Positions 25,386 to 34,251 of a stretch of DNA of 64,000 nucleotides are shown piece after piece. The stretch is from positions 124,001 through 188,000 of the forward strand of contig NZ_JAJJJF010000003.1 of NCBI RefSeq assembly GCF_022458745.1, given 5' to 3'. A program made the translations under genes and the position numbers. The notes beneath the pieces were generated by a model. The model was not told where the DNA came from and searched no databases. It was given only the letters and a program-made list of their open reading frames with translations. The DNA comes from Bacillus piscicola. GTDB taxonomy: Bacteria > Bacillota > Bacilli > Bacillales > Marinococcaceae. How positions within the stretch are numbered: the first letter of the stretch is position 1; the number at the start of each line of letters is the position of its first letter.

Positions 25386-25423
25386 CCTTAACCAGTTCAC
25401 TTTCAACTGGTTAAGGTTTTTTT
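25386..25423 (+). terminator. Rho-independent terminator
   Basis: CCTTAACCAGTT (25386-25397) pairs perfectly with AACTGGTTAAGG (25405-25416), followed by seven T residues. It closes the sigma-54 unit. Confidence 0.95.
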
Positions 25424-25449
25424 ATTACATTTTCTACTTCCAATAATTC

Positions 25450-25494
25450 GAACGATCCGTACAAAATATTTTAAATTTTCAATACGAATCGTAT
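25450..25494. promoter_or_regulatory. palindromic operator candidate upstream of the ferredoxin gene
   Basis: ATACGA-A-TCGTAT (25482-25494) is a perfect 13-base palindrome. An imperfect copy (GAACGATCCGTAC, about 25450-25462) is centred 32 bases away, about three helical turns. The sites precede the ferredoxin start by 70-115 bases, where a repressor or activator of the plus-strand catabolic group could bind. Confidence 0.5.
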
Positions 25495-25532
25495 ATTGTG
25501 AGTCGTTTTACAGTAAGTTAAGATAATTTTAA

Positions 25533-25823
<291 letters not shown>

Positions 25824-25859
25824 TACACAGAATTTATAAAGACACATCGGGGTGAGCGA

Positions 25860-26882
25860 ATGAGTCAACAGCATAAGGTTTTTGACATTACGATTATCGG
25901 CGGCGGACCGGCAGGTCTTTTCACTGCTTTTTATGCGGGGATGCGCCAGCTTTCTGTCAATATCGTGGAAAGCCTTCCACATCTAGGCGGACAGCTTACC
26001 GCCCTCTACCCTGAGAAATATATTTATGACGTTGCAGGGTTCCCAAAAGTAGGAGCACAAGAGCTGGTTGATAACTTGACGAACCAAATGAACCAATTTG
26101 AACCGAACGTTACGTTAAATGAAGAAGTACAGGATATACAGAAAGATGCAGATGGCATTTTTCATCTCACAACGAATGAAAACGTTCACTATTCCAAAAC
26201 AATTATTATTACAGCCGGAAACGGTGCTTTCCAGCCAAGAAAATTAAAACTCGATGCCGCAGAACGCTATGAAAATAAAAACTTGCATTACTTCATTGAC
26301 AATTTAAACAAATTTAAAGATAAGCGAGTCCAAGTGTTCGGAGGAGGCGATTCGGCTGTAGATTGGGCACTCATGCTTGAACCTATTGCGAAAGAAGTTT
26401 TTTTAGCCCACCGAAGGGATAAGTTCCGAGCCCACGAACATAGTGTCGAGAGGCTTAAAAAGTCAAATGTTCAAATTTTGACACCGTTTGTTCCTACTGA
26501 ATTTGTTGGTGAAGACCTCATTGAACAGGTCGTTTTAGAAGAAGTAAAAGGAACGAAGAAAAAAGTGATCGATGTCGATGAAGTTGTTTGTAACTATGGG
26601 TTTGTCTCGACATTAGGTCCTATTAAAAACTGGGGACTGAATATTGAGAAAAACAGTATTGTCGTAAACTCAAAGATGGAGACAAACATGGAAGGCATTT
26701 ATGCGGTTGGTGATATTTGTACGTATGAAGGTAAAGTAAAACTAATCGCAACTGGTTTTGGAGAAGCTCCAATAGCCGTCAGCAATGCGAAAGTTTACAT
26801 TGATCCAAAAGCCAAAATGCAGCCTGCTCACAGTACCAGTGTAATGGGACAAGAGGGTAATAAAACGAAAGCAATGACGTGA
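25860..26882 (+). CDS. ferredoxin--NADP reductase (thioredoxin-reductase-like, YumC type)
   Basis: 340-residue flavoprotein. An N-terminal FAD-binding GGGPAG (14-19), a mid-protein NADP-binding GGGDSA and the C-terminal [21 protein letters not shown] are the landmarks of the Bacillus-type FNR, which lacks the redox CxxC of thioredoxin reductase. Length is standard. Together with the ferredoxin gene directly upstream it makes a complete NADPH-to-ferredoxin chain inside the catabolic cluster. Confidence 0.93.
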   Translation: MSQQHKVFDITIIGGGPAGLFTAFYAGMRQLSVNIVESLPHLGGQLTALYPEKYIYDVAGFPKVGAQELVDNLTNQMNQFEPNVTLNEEVQDIQKDADGIFHLTTNENVHYSKTIIITAGNGAFQPRKLKLDAAERYENKNLHYFIDNLNKFKDKRVQVFGGGDSAVDWALMLEPIAKEVFLAHRRDKFRAHEHSVERLKKSNVQILTPFVPTEFVGEDLIEQVVLEEVKGTKKKVIDVDEVVCNYGFVSTLGPIKNWGLNIEKNSIVVNSKMETNMEGIYAVGDICTYEGKVKLIATGFGEAPIAVSNAKVYIDPKAKMQPAHSTSVMGQEGNKTKAMT

Positions 26883-26931
26883 GTCTGCTGCACCTCTAAC
26901 CATCACATATAGGCTGCCAGGAGGGTTTTGA

Positions 26932-27927
26932 ATGAAGCCTAGGAAAAATCAAGCCAAAAAGCATTACGAAAATAACCTAACGATCCTTTTCGATGACGTG
27001 CACACAGGAACTAGTTATCTTACAGGCGTAGGTGAACGTGCAGATGGTCGTGATATCAATTTTATGATCAACTACGGAAAAGGTCTTGTTTACGCTTGTA
27101 TCACTAAAAATACAGCCAATAGACTAAATTTGTCACGAATGGATAGAGATATCTCTCATAAAAACACGTTGAATACATCAACGGTTTCAATCGATTATAA
27201 AACAACAACTACTGGAATCTCCGCGTTTGAGCGGGCGGACACAATAAAAAACATCCACACCTCCCGTAATCCGGGGGATTTCAAACGACCTGGTCATATT
27301 TTCCCCTTGATTGGACAGGTGGAGGACTTGTTAACAAAGCCAGATATTGTAGCAGCGGCACTCGAACTAGCAAGCAATTTTATAGATCCTATACATGAAC
27401 CCACTTCATTTATCTCCGAAATATTGGACCACAACGGGGAAGTTTCATCGATTCACGACGTGAAGAAGTTTGCTGTTCGACACTCTTTAGAGATCATTAA
27501 AGTCAGTGACGTCGTCCATAACTACCTTCAAAAAAAAGAATGGTTGGAAGTTATTGAAGTAACTGACATGCGGTTATTTAACCATACGCTCAAAGTGTTG
27601 AAAGTTCATAATCATCTTTATCCTTCATCCTTTACCGTGTATTTGCATACGAACACAAATGATTACTCCAAGCGCACCGCCTTTCATACTGAATGTATAT
27701 CAGGAGATGTGTTAGGAGTTAATCACGAGTGCGATTGCCACAAACATTTAAAAGAGTATATGTATGACCTTATAAATGGACAAATCACTGGTGTGGTGTA
27801 TAGGCAGAAGTACAATGAATCTTCTATTCCCTTACATTACGAAAACACCATTGAACAGCAACTGATAGACCTAGTCACTAACAAAATGAAAGCGCGACCA
27901 ATAACCAAAGATTCAATGACTGTGTGA
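26932..27927 (+). CDS. RibBA-like protein with degenerate active sites
   Basis: 331 residues aligning with bifunctional RibBA (DHBP synthase plus GTP cyclohydrolase II), but shorter than the usual ~400. Fold landmarks remain: DINFMINYGKGL (41-52), TGISAFERADTI (94-105), FKRPGHIFPL (117-126) and HTECISGDVLG (252-262) with the zinc cysteines Cys255, Cys267 and Cys269. The catalytic DRENEGD loop of RibB is replaced by DDVHTGTSYL (21-30), the GHTEA histidine motif reads PDIVA, and the GTP cyclohydrolase EGRGIGL motif reads YNESSIPL. It is therefore unlikely to make riboflavin precursors. It lies between ferredoxin reductase and an intradiol dioxygenase; function unknown. Confidence 0.8.
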   Translation: MKPRKNQAKKHYENNLTILFDDVHTGTSYLTGVGERADGRDINFMINYGKGLVYACITKNTANRLNLSRMDRDISHKNTLNTSTVSIDYKTTTTGISAFERADTIKNIHTSRNPGDFKRPGHIFPLIGQVEDLLTKPDIVAAALELASNFIDPIHEPTSFISEILDHNGEVSSIHDVKKFAVRHSLEIIKVSDVVHNYLQKKEWLEVIEVTDMRLFNHTLKVLKVHNHLYPSSFTVYLHTNTNDYSKRTAFHTECISGDVLGVNHECDCHKHLKEYMYDLINGQITGVVYRQKYNESSIPLHYENTIEQQLIDLVTNKMKARPITKDSMTV

Positions 27928-27977
27928 TATTAATATTATATTAATATAAATTTATCAATCTTGAGGAGGAATTTGTA

Positions 27978-28763
27978 ATGGCACAAAAACAAGCAGCTAA
28001 AAAGAATGAGCGTGTCGAAGAGGTCTTTCATCTATTTGTCAAGCATATTCAGGAGTTTTTAAAAGAGGCCAAGCTAAATCACGAGGAATATACTAACTTT
28101 GTTGATTGGGCAGATCGCTTAGGACGCGCCGGTGAACTCCCGTTGTATGCCGATGTTTTCCTTGAAAGCCACGTCCTTAAAGCCATGTACTCCAAATTGC
28201 CGGGTACACAACCTTCTCTCTTAGGGCCATACTTTATTGACGGATCACCGTTGATTGAAAAAGAACCAGGAAAGCCGCTTGAACTTACACAACGTCCGGA
28301 CGAGCCAGGAGAACTGTTTTACTTTAAAGGAAATGTGAGTTCTGTGGATGGCCAGCCGCTCGCAAATGCCCGCGTGGAGATGTGGCAGAACGATGCGAGC
28401 GGAAAATATTCCGCTTTCGATTCTGATGCACCGAGATACAACTTGCGCGGCCATTTCTACACGGATGAGAACGGTGACTTTGAAGTCAAAACGATTGTAC
28501 CGCTTCCGTATTCGATTCCAGACCAGGGTCCGACTGGCGAATTTCTGGAATATATGGATCAGCATCCGATGCGTCCAGCCCACTTACACCTCATGTTTGA
28601 AGCAGACGGCCATGAGACGCTAATTACTCAAGTGTTCTTTGAAGGCGATGAATGGCTCGAAACGGATGTTGCCGACGGCGTCCGTGACGACCTTATGACT
28701 CAATTCGAAGACAAAGGTACGCATAAAGAAGCCTCCCTTAACTTTGTCATGAGAAAACAATAA
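27978..28763 (+). CDS. intradiol ring-cleavage dioxygenase (catechol/hydroxyquinol type)
   Basis: 261-residue Fe(III) dioxygenase with the N-terminal helical dimerisation domain (1-75) and the catalytic beta domain. Ligands match the family spacing: Tyr144 (GKYSAFD), Tyr178 (PLPYSIP), His202 and His204 (PAHLHLMF). It cleaves a catechol or hydroxyquinol between its hydroxyls to a muconate or maleylacetate. Which diol it uses cannot be told; no muconate cycloisomerase or maleylacetate reductase is in the window. A strong hairpin follows, then dctQM. Confidence 0.9.
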   Translation: MAQKQAAKKNERVEEVFHLFVKHIQEFLKEAKLNHEEYTNFVDWADRLGRAGELPLYADVFLESHVLKAMYSKLPGTQPSLLGPYFIDGSPLIEKEPGKPLELTQRPDEPGELFYFKGNVSSVDGQPLANARVEMWQNDASGKYSAFDSDAPRYNLRGHFYTDENGDFEVKTIVPLPYSIPDQGPTGEFLEYMDQHPMRPAHLHLMFEADGHETLITQVFFEGDEWLETDVADGVRDDLMTQFEDKGTHKEASLNFVMRKQ

Positions 28764-28775
28764 GGATCCGTATCT

Positions 28776-28818
28776 AAGACCGGTAAAGGGGCATGCCACA
28801 TGTCCCTTTACCGGTCTT
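28776..28818 (+). promoter_or_regulatory. intra-operon hairpin between dioxygenase and dctQ
   Basis: AAGACCGGTAAAGGG (28776-28790) pairs exactly with CCCTTTACCGGTCTT (28804-28818), a 15-bp stem over a 13-base loop. No T run follows; instead the dctQ ribosome binding site AAAGGAGG begins three bases later. It may be a processing or stability element or a partial attenuator that sets the enzyme-to-transporter ratio. Confidence 0.75.
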
Positions 28819-28834
28819 ATAAAGGAGGAATGAC

Positions 28835-29341
28835 ATGGCACACAAACTGACAACACTCTATCATACCTTGTTAGACATCATGTCCTATCTTGGAAGAGCC
28901 CTTCTCGTAGCAATCGCACTCTTAATCGCTCTTGATGTGCTTTTTTCTAATCTTCTTAACCAATCCATTCCCTGGGTTCTTGAGGTTACGGAATATTCAC
29001 TCGTATTCCTTACCTTTCTTGGAGCGGCTTGGTTACTGCGTGATGATGGCCATATCAAGTTTGATCTTGTGCTTCAATACTTACCCGGACGGGCTCAATA
29101 TCTATTCCGTATCATTAGCTCCCTCATTGGCTTCTTTGTCTCTCTTGTCATTACTTTTTTTGGCAGCGTTATAACAATTGAGATGTACCATAAGGCTGCC
29201 TATACCGATGCGATTCTTCAGGTTCCACGGTTTATATTGCTTTTTATTATACCCATTGGATTCCTGTTTATAACGATAGAATTTTTAAGAAACATGGTGA
29301 CGCTTCTTACTGAAAAAAAGGGTACAAGGGGGGGCACGTAA
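28835..29341 (+). CDS. dctQ: TRAP transporter small membrane subunit (DctQ)
   Basis: 168-residue four-helix protein of the DctQ family; WVLEVTEYSLVFLTFLGAAWLLRDDGHIKFDL (about 47-78) is the characteristic segment. RBS AAAGGAGG. It overlaps dctM by one base (TAATG). No binding-protein gene follows on this strand; the nearest is on the opposite strand at 32187-33209. Confidence 0.9.
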   Translation: MAHKLTTLYHTLLDIMSYLGRALLVAIALLIALDVLFSNLLNQSIPWVLEVTEYSLVFLTFLGAAWLLRDDGHIKFDLVLQYLPGRAQYLFRIISSLIGFFVSLVITFFGSVITIEMYHKAAYTDAILQVPRFILLFIIPIGFLFITIEFLRNMVTLLTEKKGTRGGT

Positions 29342-30657
29342 TGGAGTGGTGGCTCACTATCCTACTAGTCTTCGGGGGCTTATTTGTCTTGTTTGCTATC
29401 GGCCTTCCGATCGCCTTTTCATTCTTAACGATAAACTTAATCGGAGCCGTCCTTCTCTGGAACGGGGCTGCTGGAGCCAACCAATTAATCTTAAATATAT
29501 TCGACTCGGTCTCCAAGTTTTCCCTGCTCCCCATCCCGATGTTCATTTTAATGGGAGAAATCATGTTTCGTACCGGTCTTGGTATTAAAGTGTTTGAAAC
29601 GATCGGCAAGTGGTTTGGTCGATTGCCGGGCAGACTAAGTATTGTCGCTGTCGGCAGCGGTGCTTTCTTTTCAGTCTTAAGCGGATCCAGTGTAGCCAGC
29701 ACAGCTTTATTAGGCTCCTTATTAGTGCCAGACATGCAGAAAAAGGGATACAGCTATACGATGTCTGTCGGGCCCATACTCGGCAGTGCCGGGCTTGCTA
29801 CGATGATACCGCCGACTGCATTAGGAATCCTGCTCGCTTCTCTTGCCTCTATTCCGGTAGGACACTTCTTAGTGGCAATCGTACTTCCGGGAATTTTATT
29901 AGCCGTTTTTTTTCTCTTATATATTATTATCCGCAGCTTTCTGCAACCGCACCTTGCTCCTACGTATGAAGTAGATAAAGTTTCACTGTCTGAGAAATTA
30001 ATGGATACAATTAAATACATACTTCCTCTTGGTATTATTGTTTTTCTTCTATTAGGAGTCATCATTTTAGGATTTGGAACGCCTACACAAAGTGCTGCGT
30101 TAGGAGCAATCGGCACGGTTATCCTCTCTTATTTTTACGGAGGGCTCACGTGGAAGAGTATCTGGGATTCTTTAACAGGCACGTTCAAGTCCAGTGTTAT
30201 GATTTACATGATTATTATCGGTTCCACGACGTTCGGCCAAATATTAAGCTACACGGGAGTCACACAAGGCCTTGTGCAAGTCGTCAGTGAGTTGAATTTC
30301 ACTCCGGTCGTTATCTTAATCTTATTGCAGGTCGCGTTATTAGTGTTAGGATGCTTTATGGAACCCCTTTCTATTATGATGATGACGCTTCCTGTTCTAA
30401 TGCCGATTTCTAGCGCGATGGGATTTGATCCACTATGGTTCGGAGTCATCATCTTACTCAACATGCAAATCGCTACTATCACCCCACCTTTTGGGATGGA
30501 CCTATTCGCAATGAAATCTGTTGTTCCTGACAACTCACTCCGTATGACGGATATTTATAAAGCAGTGGTCCCCTTTTTAGCATTAAATTTATTACTTATG
30601 CTTATCCTCATATTTTTCCCCTCGATTTCGCTTTGGCTTCCTAGTTTGATGCGATAA
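29341..30657 (+). CDS. dctM: TRAP transporter large membrane subunit (DctM)
   Basis: 438-residue DctM protein with about twelve membrane helices; FSLLPIPMFILMGEIMFRTG, SVLSGSSVASTALLGSLLVPDM and LGFGTPTQSAALGA are family segments. It would form the sodium-coupled membrane part with the upstream DctQ. TRAP systems import organic acids, so this one probably feeds the dioxygenase pathway encoded just upstream. Confidence 0.93.
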   Translation: MEWWLTILLVFGGLFVLFAIGLPIAFSFLTINLIGAVLLWNGAAGANQLILNIFDSVSKFSLLPIPMFILMGEIMFRTGLGIKVFETIGKWFGRLPGRLSIVAVGSGAFFSVLSGSSVASTALLGSLLVPDMQKKGYSYTMSVGPILGSAGLATMIPPTALGILLASLASIPVGHFLVAIVLPGILLAVFFLLYIIIRSFLQPHLAPTYEVDKVSLSEKLMDTIKYILPLGIIVFLLLGVIILGFGTPTQSAALGAIGTVILSYFYGGLTWKSIWDSLTGTFKSSVMIYMIIIGSTTFGQILSYTGVTQGLVQVVSELNFTPVVILILLQVALLVLGCFMEPLSIMMMTLPVLMPISSAMGFDPLWFGVIILLNMQIATITPPFGMDLFAMKSVVPDNSLRMTDIYKAVVPFLALNLLLMLILIFFPSISLWLPSLMR

Positions 30658-30671
30658 ATACCCACTTGAAA

Positions 30672-30697
30672 GAGGGAGTGCCCTAGAGCACCCCCTC
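30672..30697. terminator. probable terminator between convergent genes
   Basis: GAGGGAGTGC (30672-30681) pairs with GCACCCCCTC (30688-30697) with one mismatch over a 6-base loop. T tracts on either side are short, so efficiency is uncertain. Confidence 0.6.
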
Positions 30698-30719
30698 TTC
30701 CTGCATCCGCAGTTTCCTC

Positions 30720-32090
30720 TTATAATAACCATACTCCTAATAGTAATCCCACTGAAGCATAGAAAAGAGCAAAAGGAAGGTTTCGCAGCGTAATCCGATA
30801 TGGGTTCTGATCAGTGTTCATCGCGGTCATGGTAATGGTCACACCGTAAGGACCTACCGTTGCTGTGGCTAATGCTCCTGTAATTAGAACAATCCCAATA
30901 CTAATCGGATTAACTACTTGATATAACGGTTCTAAAACAGCAACTAAAACACCAATGGTCGCGATTGCATGTACTCCAATCAACCCCATTAACAGAAACA
31001 TAAGCTGAATAAAAATAAATATAATAAGTGGGTATTCCATGTATGCGAGAAACGGCTTCTGCACGAGCTCATTAAAAGCAGTTTCATTTAAACTATTGGA
31101 AAAAAAGGCCAAAGACAAAAACAGAACGACAAAGTTCTGCATCCCATTCGTCTTTCTTTTCCACTCATTCCAACCAATCACCCAAAAACTCTTCCTTCTT
31201 CTCAATACCATTGCCCATATAATCGAAAAAGGTATAATTACAAACGTGACAGAAAGAATAAAGTCCAAGTGAAAGTAATTGCCAATTGTCACGACTATTA
31301 TAAGGAAAAGAAAGAGAGCAACAAACAGCTTAACAATCTCCATAGCTATTTTCCGCATTCCAGCATGATGAGTGGCTGTTTTCTCTGCCGGTTCATAAGG
31401 AATGGACGTAAACTGCCGCTTCCCGAATAACCAATCAAGGGAGATAACCACCAAGGAGCAAAGCAACAGCCACGGTAAATAAGAAAAGAAAGGAACTCCC
31501 GTGGAATCCACAGTGATCGCTACAATGATTTCCATCGGGCTCCAAGCTTGCGCGCAAGCAAAAGCCCGTAAAGTGGTCCGGCTGATAAAAGCTTCTTTTA
31601 TTTTTCTCGAAAGATTTTTCATGTTTTCATTTAGCACTTCTTGAGAAAGTGTAAGTGCTGATAAGTTCATAAACGTTGTAAAGATATAGGCGGTAAAAGA
31701 ACTTCTTGGATAGAACTTTCCCAAGTCAGACACATCTTTATTTAATAAATCATTCAGTCTAAGGTGAAACCGCCCTGCATATACAACACTTGTCATCCAC
31801 GGAAGCACGGTTAAAAATGACAGTAATGGCATAGTAGAAGTCATAAATAGCGGGATTTCTAATAATGACGTCCCTTCGTAAAAAAATAATAGCAGCCCTA
31901 CCGAACTGAAGATAATTCCTAACACTTGGAACAACCTGCTCGCTCCAAAAAAAGATATGACGAGCATTGGGATCGCCGCTGCACCGACGGCGTATCCTAA
32001 AATGTCACTCTCAATGAAATAATTCACGATAAAAAGTAGAAGAATCGTAGAATATAGAAGGTACAGATGTTGTGCCGTCCAGCGCTTCAT
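30720..32090 (-). CDS. polytopic membrane protein, transporter-like, family not recognised
   Basis: 456 residues with about twelve hydrophobic segments, largely Leu/Ile/Phe, and a basic cytoplasmic loop near the middle (RRRKSFWVIGWNEWKRK). C-terminal GALATATVGPYGVTITMTAM looks like a gate or substrate-binding hairpin of an ion-transporter-superfamily protein. I cannot assign a family with confidence. It stands alone on the minus strand between a TRAP permease operon and the end of the long catabolic operon, separated from the latter by a terminator, so it has its own promoter in 32091-32143. Confidence 0.6.
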   Translation of the reverse strand: MKRWTAQHLYLLYSTILLLFIVNYFIESDILGYAVGAAAIPMLVISFFGASRLFQVLGIIFSSVGLLLFFYEGTSLLEIPLFMTSTMPLLSFLTVLPWMTSVVYAGRFHLRLNDLLNKDVSDLGKFYPRSSFTAYIFTTFMNLSALTLSQEVLNENMKNLSRKIKEAFISRTTLRAFACAQAWSPMEIIVAITVDSTGVPFFSYLPWLLLCSLVVISLDWLFGKRQFTSIPYEPAEKTATHHAGMRKIAMEIVKLFVALFLFLIIVVTIGNYFHLDFILSVTFVIIPFSIIWAMVLRRRKSFWVIGWNEWKRKTNGMQNFVVLFLSLAFFSNSLNETAFNELVQKPFLAYMEYPLIIFIFIQLMFLLMGLIGVHAIATIGVLVAVLEPLYQVVNPISIGIVLITGALATATVGPYGVTITMTAMNTDQNPYRITLRNLPFALFYASVGLLLGVWLL

Positions 32091-32143
32091 ACCATAACCC
32101 CATTTGCCAAAGTTATTATTGACAGCATGATATAAATAACGAT

Positions 32144-32177
32144 AAAAAAAGAAGAGCTGATCTATATCAATCAGCTC
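32144..32177 (-). terminator. terminator of the long minus-strand catabolic operon
   Basis: On the minus strand GAGCTGAT (32170-32177 complement) pairs with ATCAGCTC (32154-32161 complement) over an 8-base loop, followed by TTCTTTTTTT. It lies ten bases after the last binding-protein gene. Confidence 0.9.
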
Positions 32178-32186
32178 ATCGCATGG

Positions 32187-33209
32187 CTACTCGGATTTCG
32201 TTGTTAATTCGCGAAGTTTTTCTGCAAGTTCTGGTACTTGCTCTTCTACGTAGTTCCATTCCGTATCATAAGCTGTCTGTAGAAATTTTTCTGCCTCTTC
32301 TTTAGGCAACTCAATTAACTCCACTCCGATTGCCTTTAACTCCTCAATCTCTTCTTGATCCATTTTCTCATAATAATCTACCATATGCCTCTCATATTCC
32401 CCAGTGGCGTTTATAATGGCTTCCTGATCCTTTTCCGAAATCTCACTCCATTTATCATCATTCATTAAAATCACACAGTTTTGTGTCCAGAATGGATGAT
32501 CGAGCACATATTTCGTGGAATCAGTCCAGCCATCTTTACGTGGTCCGCTAAACCCTCCATAGACAAATCCTTCTACTACCCCAGTTTGTAAAGAAGTGTA
32601 AACTTCTGACGGGTCAATTAGTTTTGAATTAATCCCTAATTCCTCAAAGAAACGATTGTAGTTTGGTGCTGAGCGAACCGACATCCCCTCTAAGTCAGAA
32701 ACTTGATCAATCGGTTCATTCAGCCACAACCGCGGGGAGCCAGTCAGCCAACGGCCTAAATACATGACCCCAAGTTCTTGATGTCGCTCCACCATAAAGT
32801 CATAAAATCCGCTTTCACGCTCCTCCCATGGTTCTAATTGAGATAGAGGGATACTTAACGATTCGGGAGCTAGGGATTGATACTGGCCAATATACGTAAA
32901 GTTAATATCGATGGCGCCCGACTGCATCGCTTCGAATTGCTCCCCTATTGGGATAACATCCGCTCCGCCCCGCCAATTTATTTGTACGCGCCCATCCGTT
33001 GCCTCCTCTACAGTCTCTACCCAATCATGTAATGTCTCTGTTAAGGGGTGGTCCTTAGCTAAAAAACTAACCGCATTAAATGTAACAGACTCTGTACTGC
33101 TTCCTTTTCCTCCCTCCGATGAGGCTTCTTCAGACTCCGAACAAGCCGATAAGAAAAACAAGATGGAACCTATCAAAAAAAGTAATTGAAAAGTATGGCT
33201 TATTCTCAT
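32187..33209 (-). CDS. dctP: TRAP transporter substrate-binding lipoprotein (DctP), third of the operon
   Basis: 340-residue extracytoplasmic DctP-type protein with a lipoprotein signal peptide ending SILFFLSAC and a Glu/Ser/Gly-rich linker. SVRSAPNYNRFFEELG and SEVYTSLQTGVVEGFVYG contain the region that in TRAP proteins holds the carboxylate-binding Arg. ATG 33207-33209 follows AGAAGGAG. It differs clearly from the other two DctP proteins of the same operon. It may serve the permease pair at 37974-39826 or the orphan pair at 28835-30657. Confidence 0.9.
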   Translation of the reverse strand: MRISHTFQLLFLIGSILFFLSACSESEEASSEGGKGSSTESVTFNAVSFLAKDHPLTETLHDWVETVEEATDGRVQINWRGGADVIPIGEQFEAMQSGAIDINFTYIGQYQSLAPESLSIPLSQLEPWEERESGFYDFMVERHQELGVMYLGRWLTGSPRLWLNEPIDQVSDLEGMSVRSAPNYNRFFEELGINSKLIDPSEVYTSLQTGVVEGFVYGGFSGPRKDGWTDSTKYVLDHPFWTQNCVILMNDDKWSEISEKDQEAIINATGEYERHMVDYYEKMDQEEIEELKAIGVELIELPKEEAEKFLQTAYDTEWNYVEEQVPELAEKLRELTTKSE

Positions 33210-33237
33210 ACTGCTTTCTCTCCTTCTCGATGAATCT

Positions 33238-34251
33238 TTACGGCACCCGGCTTCCCGCTTTTTCATTATGATCCACTCCTAAAAAACCAAGATGCCTTAA
33301 CAAATCTATAAACTTCTTGAGAGTTTCCGCCTGATAGGCATCGATATCTTGATCTGAAAACGAATAGAAGCCTTTCTTTGTTTTCATGCCGATTTCTCCG
33401 TCTGCCATTTTTTCTTCAATCACTTCAGGCGGGGCAAAACGATCATCCTGCAGTGTATCCCGTAAATAGTTACTCGCATGGAATAGTGTATCTGCCCCTC
33501 CCCAGTCAATAAACTCTAGTAGCCCGAGAACCGCAAATCTCAAACCGAAGCCAACTCGCGATGCCTTATCGATGTCCTCGACAGATGCTACATCCTCTTC
33601 CACTAGACGGGAAGCTTCGTTCATGGCGAGTGCTTGGATTCTCGGTACAATAAATCCAGGTGATGGCTGACACTTAATAGGAACTTTCCCAATCGTTTCA
33701 AGTAATTGAAACATTTTCTGTAATGACTTCTGATCCGTATCTTTCCCCGGGCTTACTTCAACCAAAGGAATTAAATAGGCAGGATTTAACCAATGCGTGT
33801 TCATGAATCTTTCTTTGTTACTAATAAAATCTGCTAATTCGTTAACTGAGAAGGATGACGTAGTAGAAGCAACTAATGCATCTTCGCTTAACTGCGGGCA
33901 GATACGAGTGAAAACAGATTCTTTTACGTCAATTATTTCAGGCACCGCTTCAAATAAAATGTCCACCTGTTCCCATGATTGTGGTTCGTACATTTCAATC
34001 GGGGCAAGTTCAATTCTGTTTAGTATAGCGGAAATGTCGTTTTTTTCTATTACAGACCCCGAGGCTAATATCTCCAAATGTTTCGTTATTTCAACAAAGG
34101 CACTCGTCTTTAGGCGTTGGTATTCTTTGCTGCTCCTCTCTTTAATATCAATCAGTCGTACAGGATACCCCTGATAAGCAAATGTAATTGCGATCCCTCT
34201 TCCCATACGGCCTGCCCCGGCTATTGCGATTAACTCTCTATTGGACTTCAT
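33238..34251 (-). CDS. 3-hydroxyacyl-CoA dehydrogenase-family NAD-dependent dehydrogenase
   Basis: 337-residue soluble dehydrogenase with an N-terminal Rossmann fold (IAGAGRMGRGIAITFAYQG) and a C-terminal 3HCDH dimer domain (GFIVPRIQALAMNEASRL, GFGLRFAVLGLLEFIDWGG). It is close in layout to L-carnitine dehydrogenase, hydroxybutyryl-CoA dehydrogenase and L-gulonate 3-dehydrogenase; free-acid substrates are as likely as CoA esters. It overlaps the opine-dehydrogenase-like gene by 14 bases and precedes the third DctP. It probably oxidises a beta-hydroxy acid intermediate. Confidence 0.82.
   Translation of the reverse strand: MKSNRELIAIAGAGRMGRGIAITFAYQGYPVRLIDIKERSSKEYQRLKTSAFVEITKHLEILASGSVIEKNDISAILNRIELAPIEMYEPQSWEQVDILFEAVPEIIDVKESVFTRICPQLSEDALVASTTSSFSVNELADFISNKERFMNTHWLNPAYLIPLVEVSPGKDTDQKSLQKMFQLLETIGKVPIKCQPSPGFIVPRIQALAMNEASRLVEEDVASVEDIDKASRVGFGLRFAVLGLLEFIDWGGADTLFHASNYLRDTLQDDRFAPPEVIEEKMADGEIGMKTKKGFYSFSDQDIDAYQAETLKKFIDLLRHLGFLGVDHNEKAGSRVP

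Noticed and set aside
26932-27927. Annotation as a functional riboflavin biosynthesis gene ribBA
   Set aside because: Key catalytic motifs of both domains are missing, the protein is short, and no rib genes adjoin.
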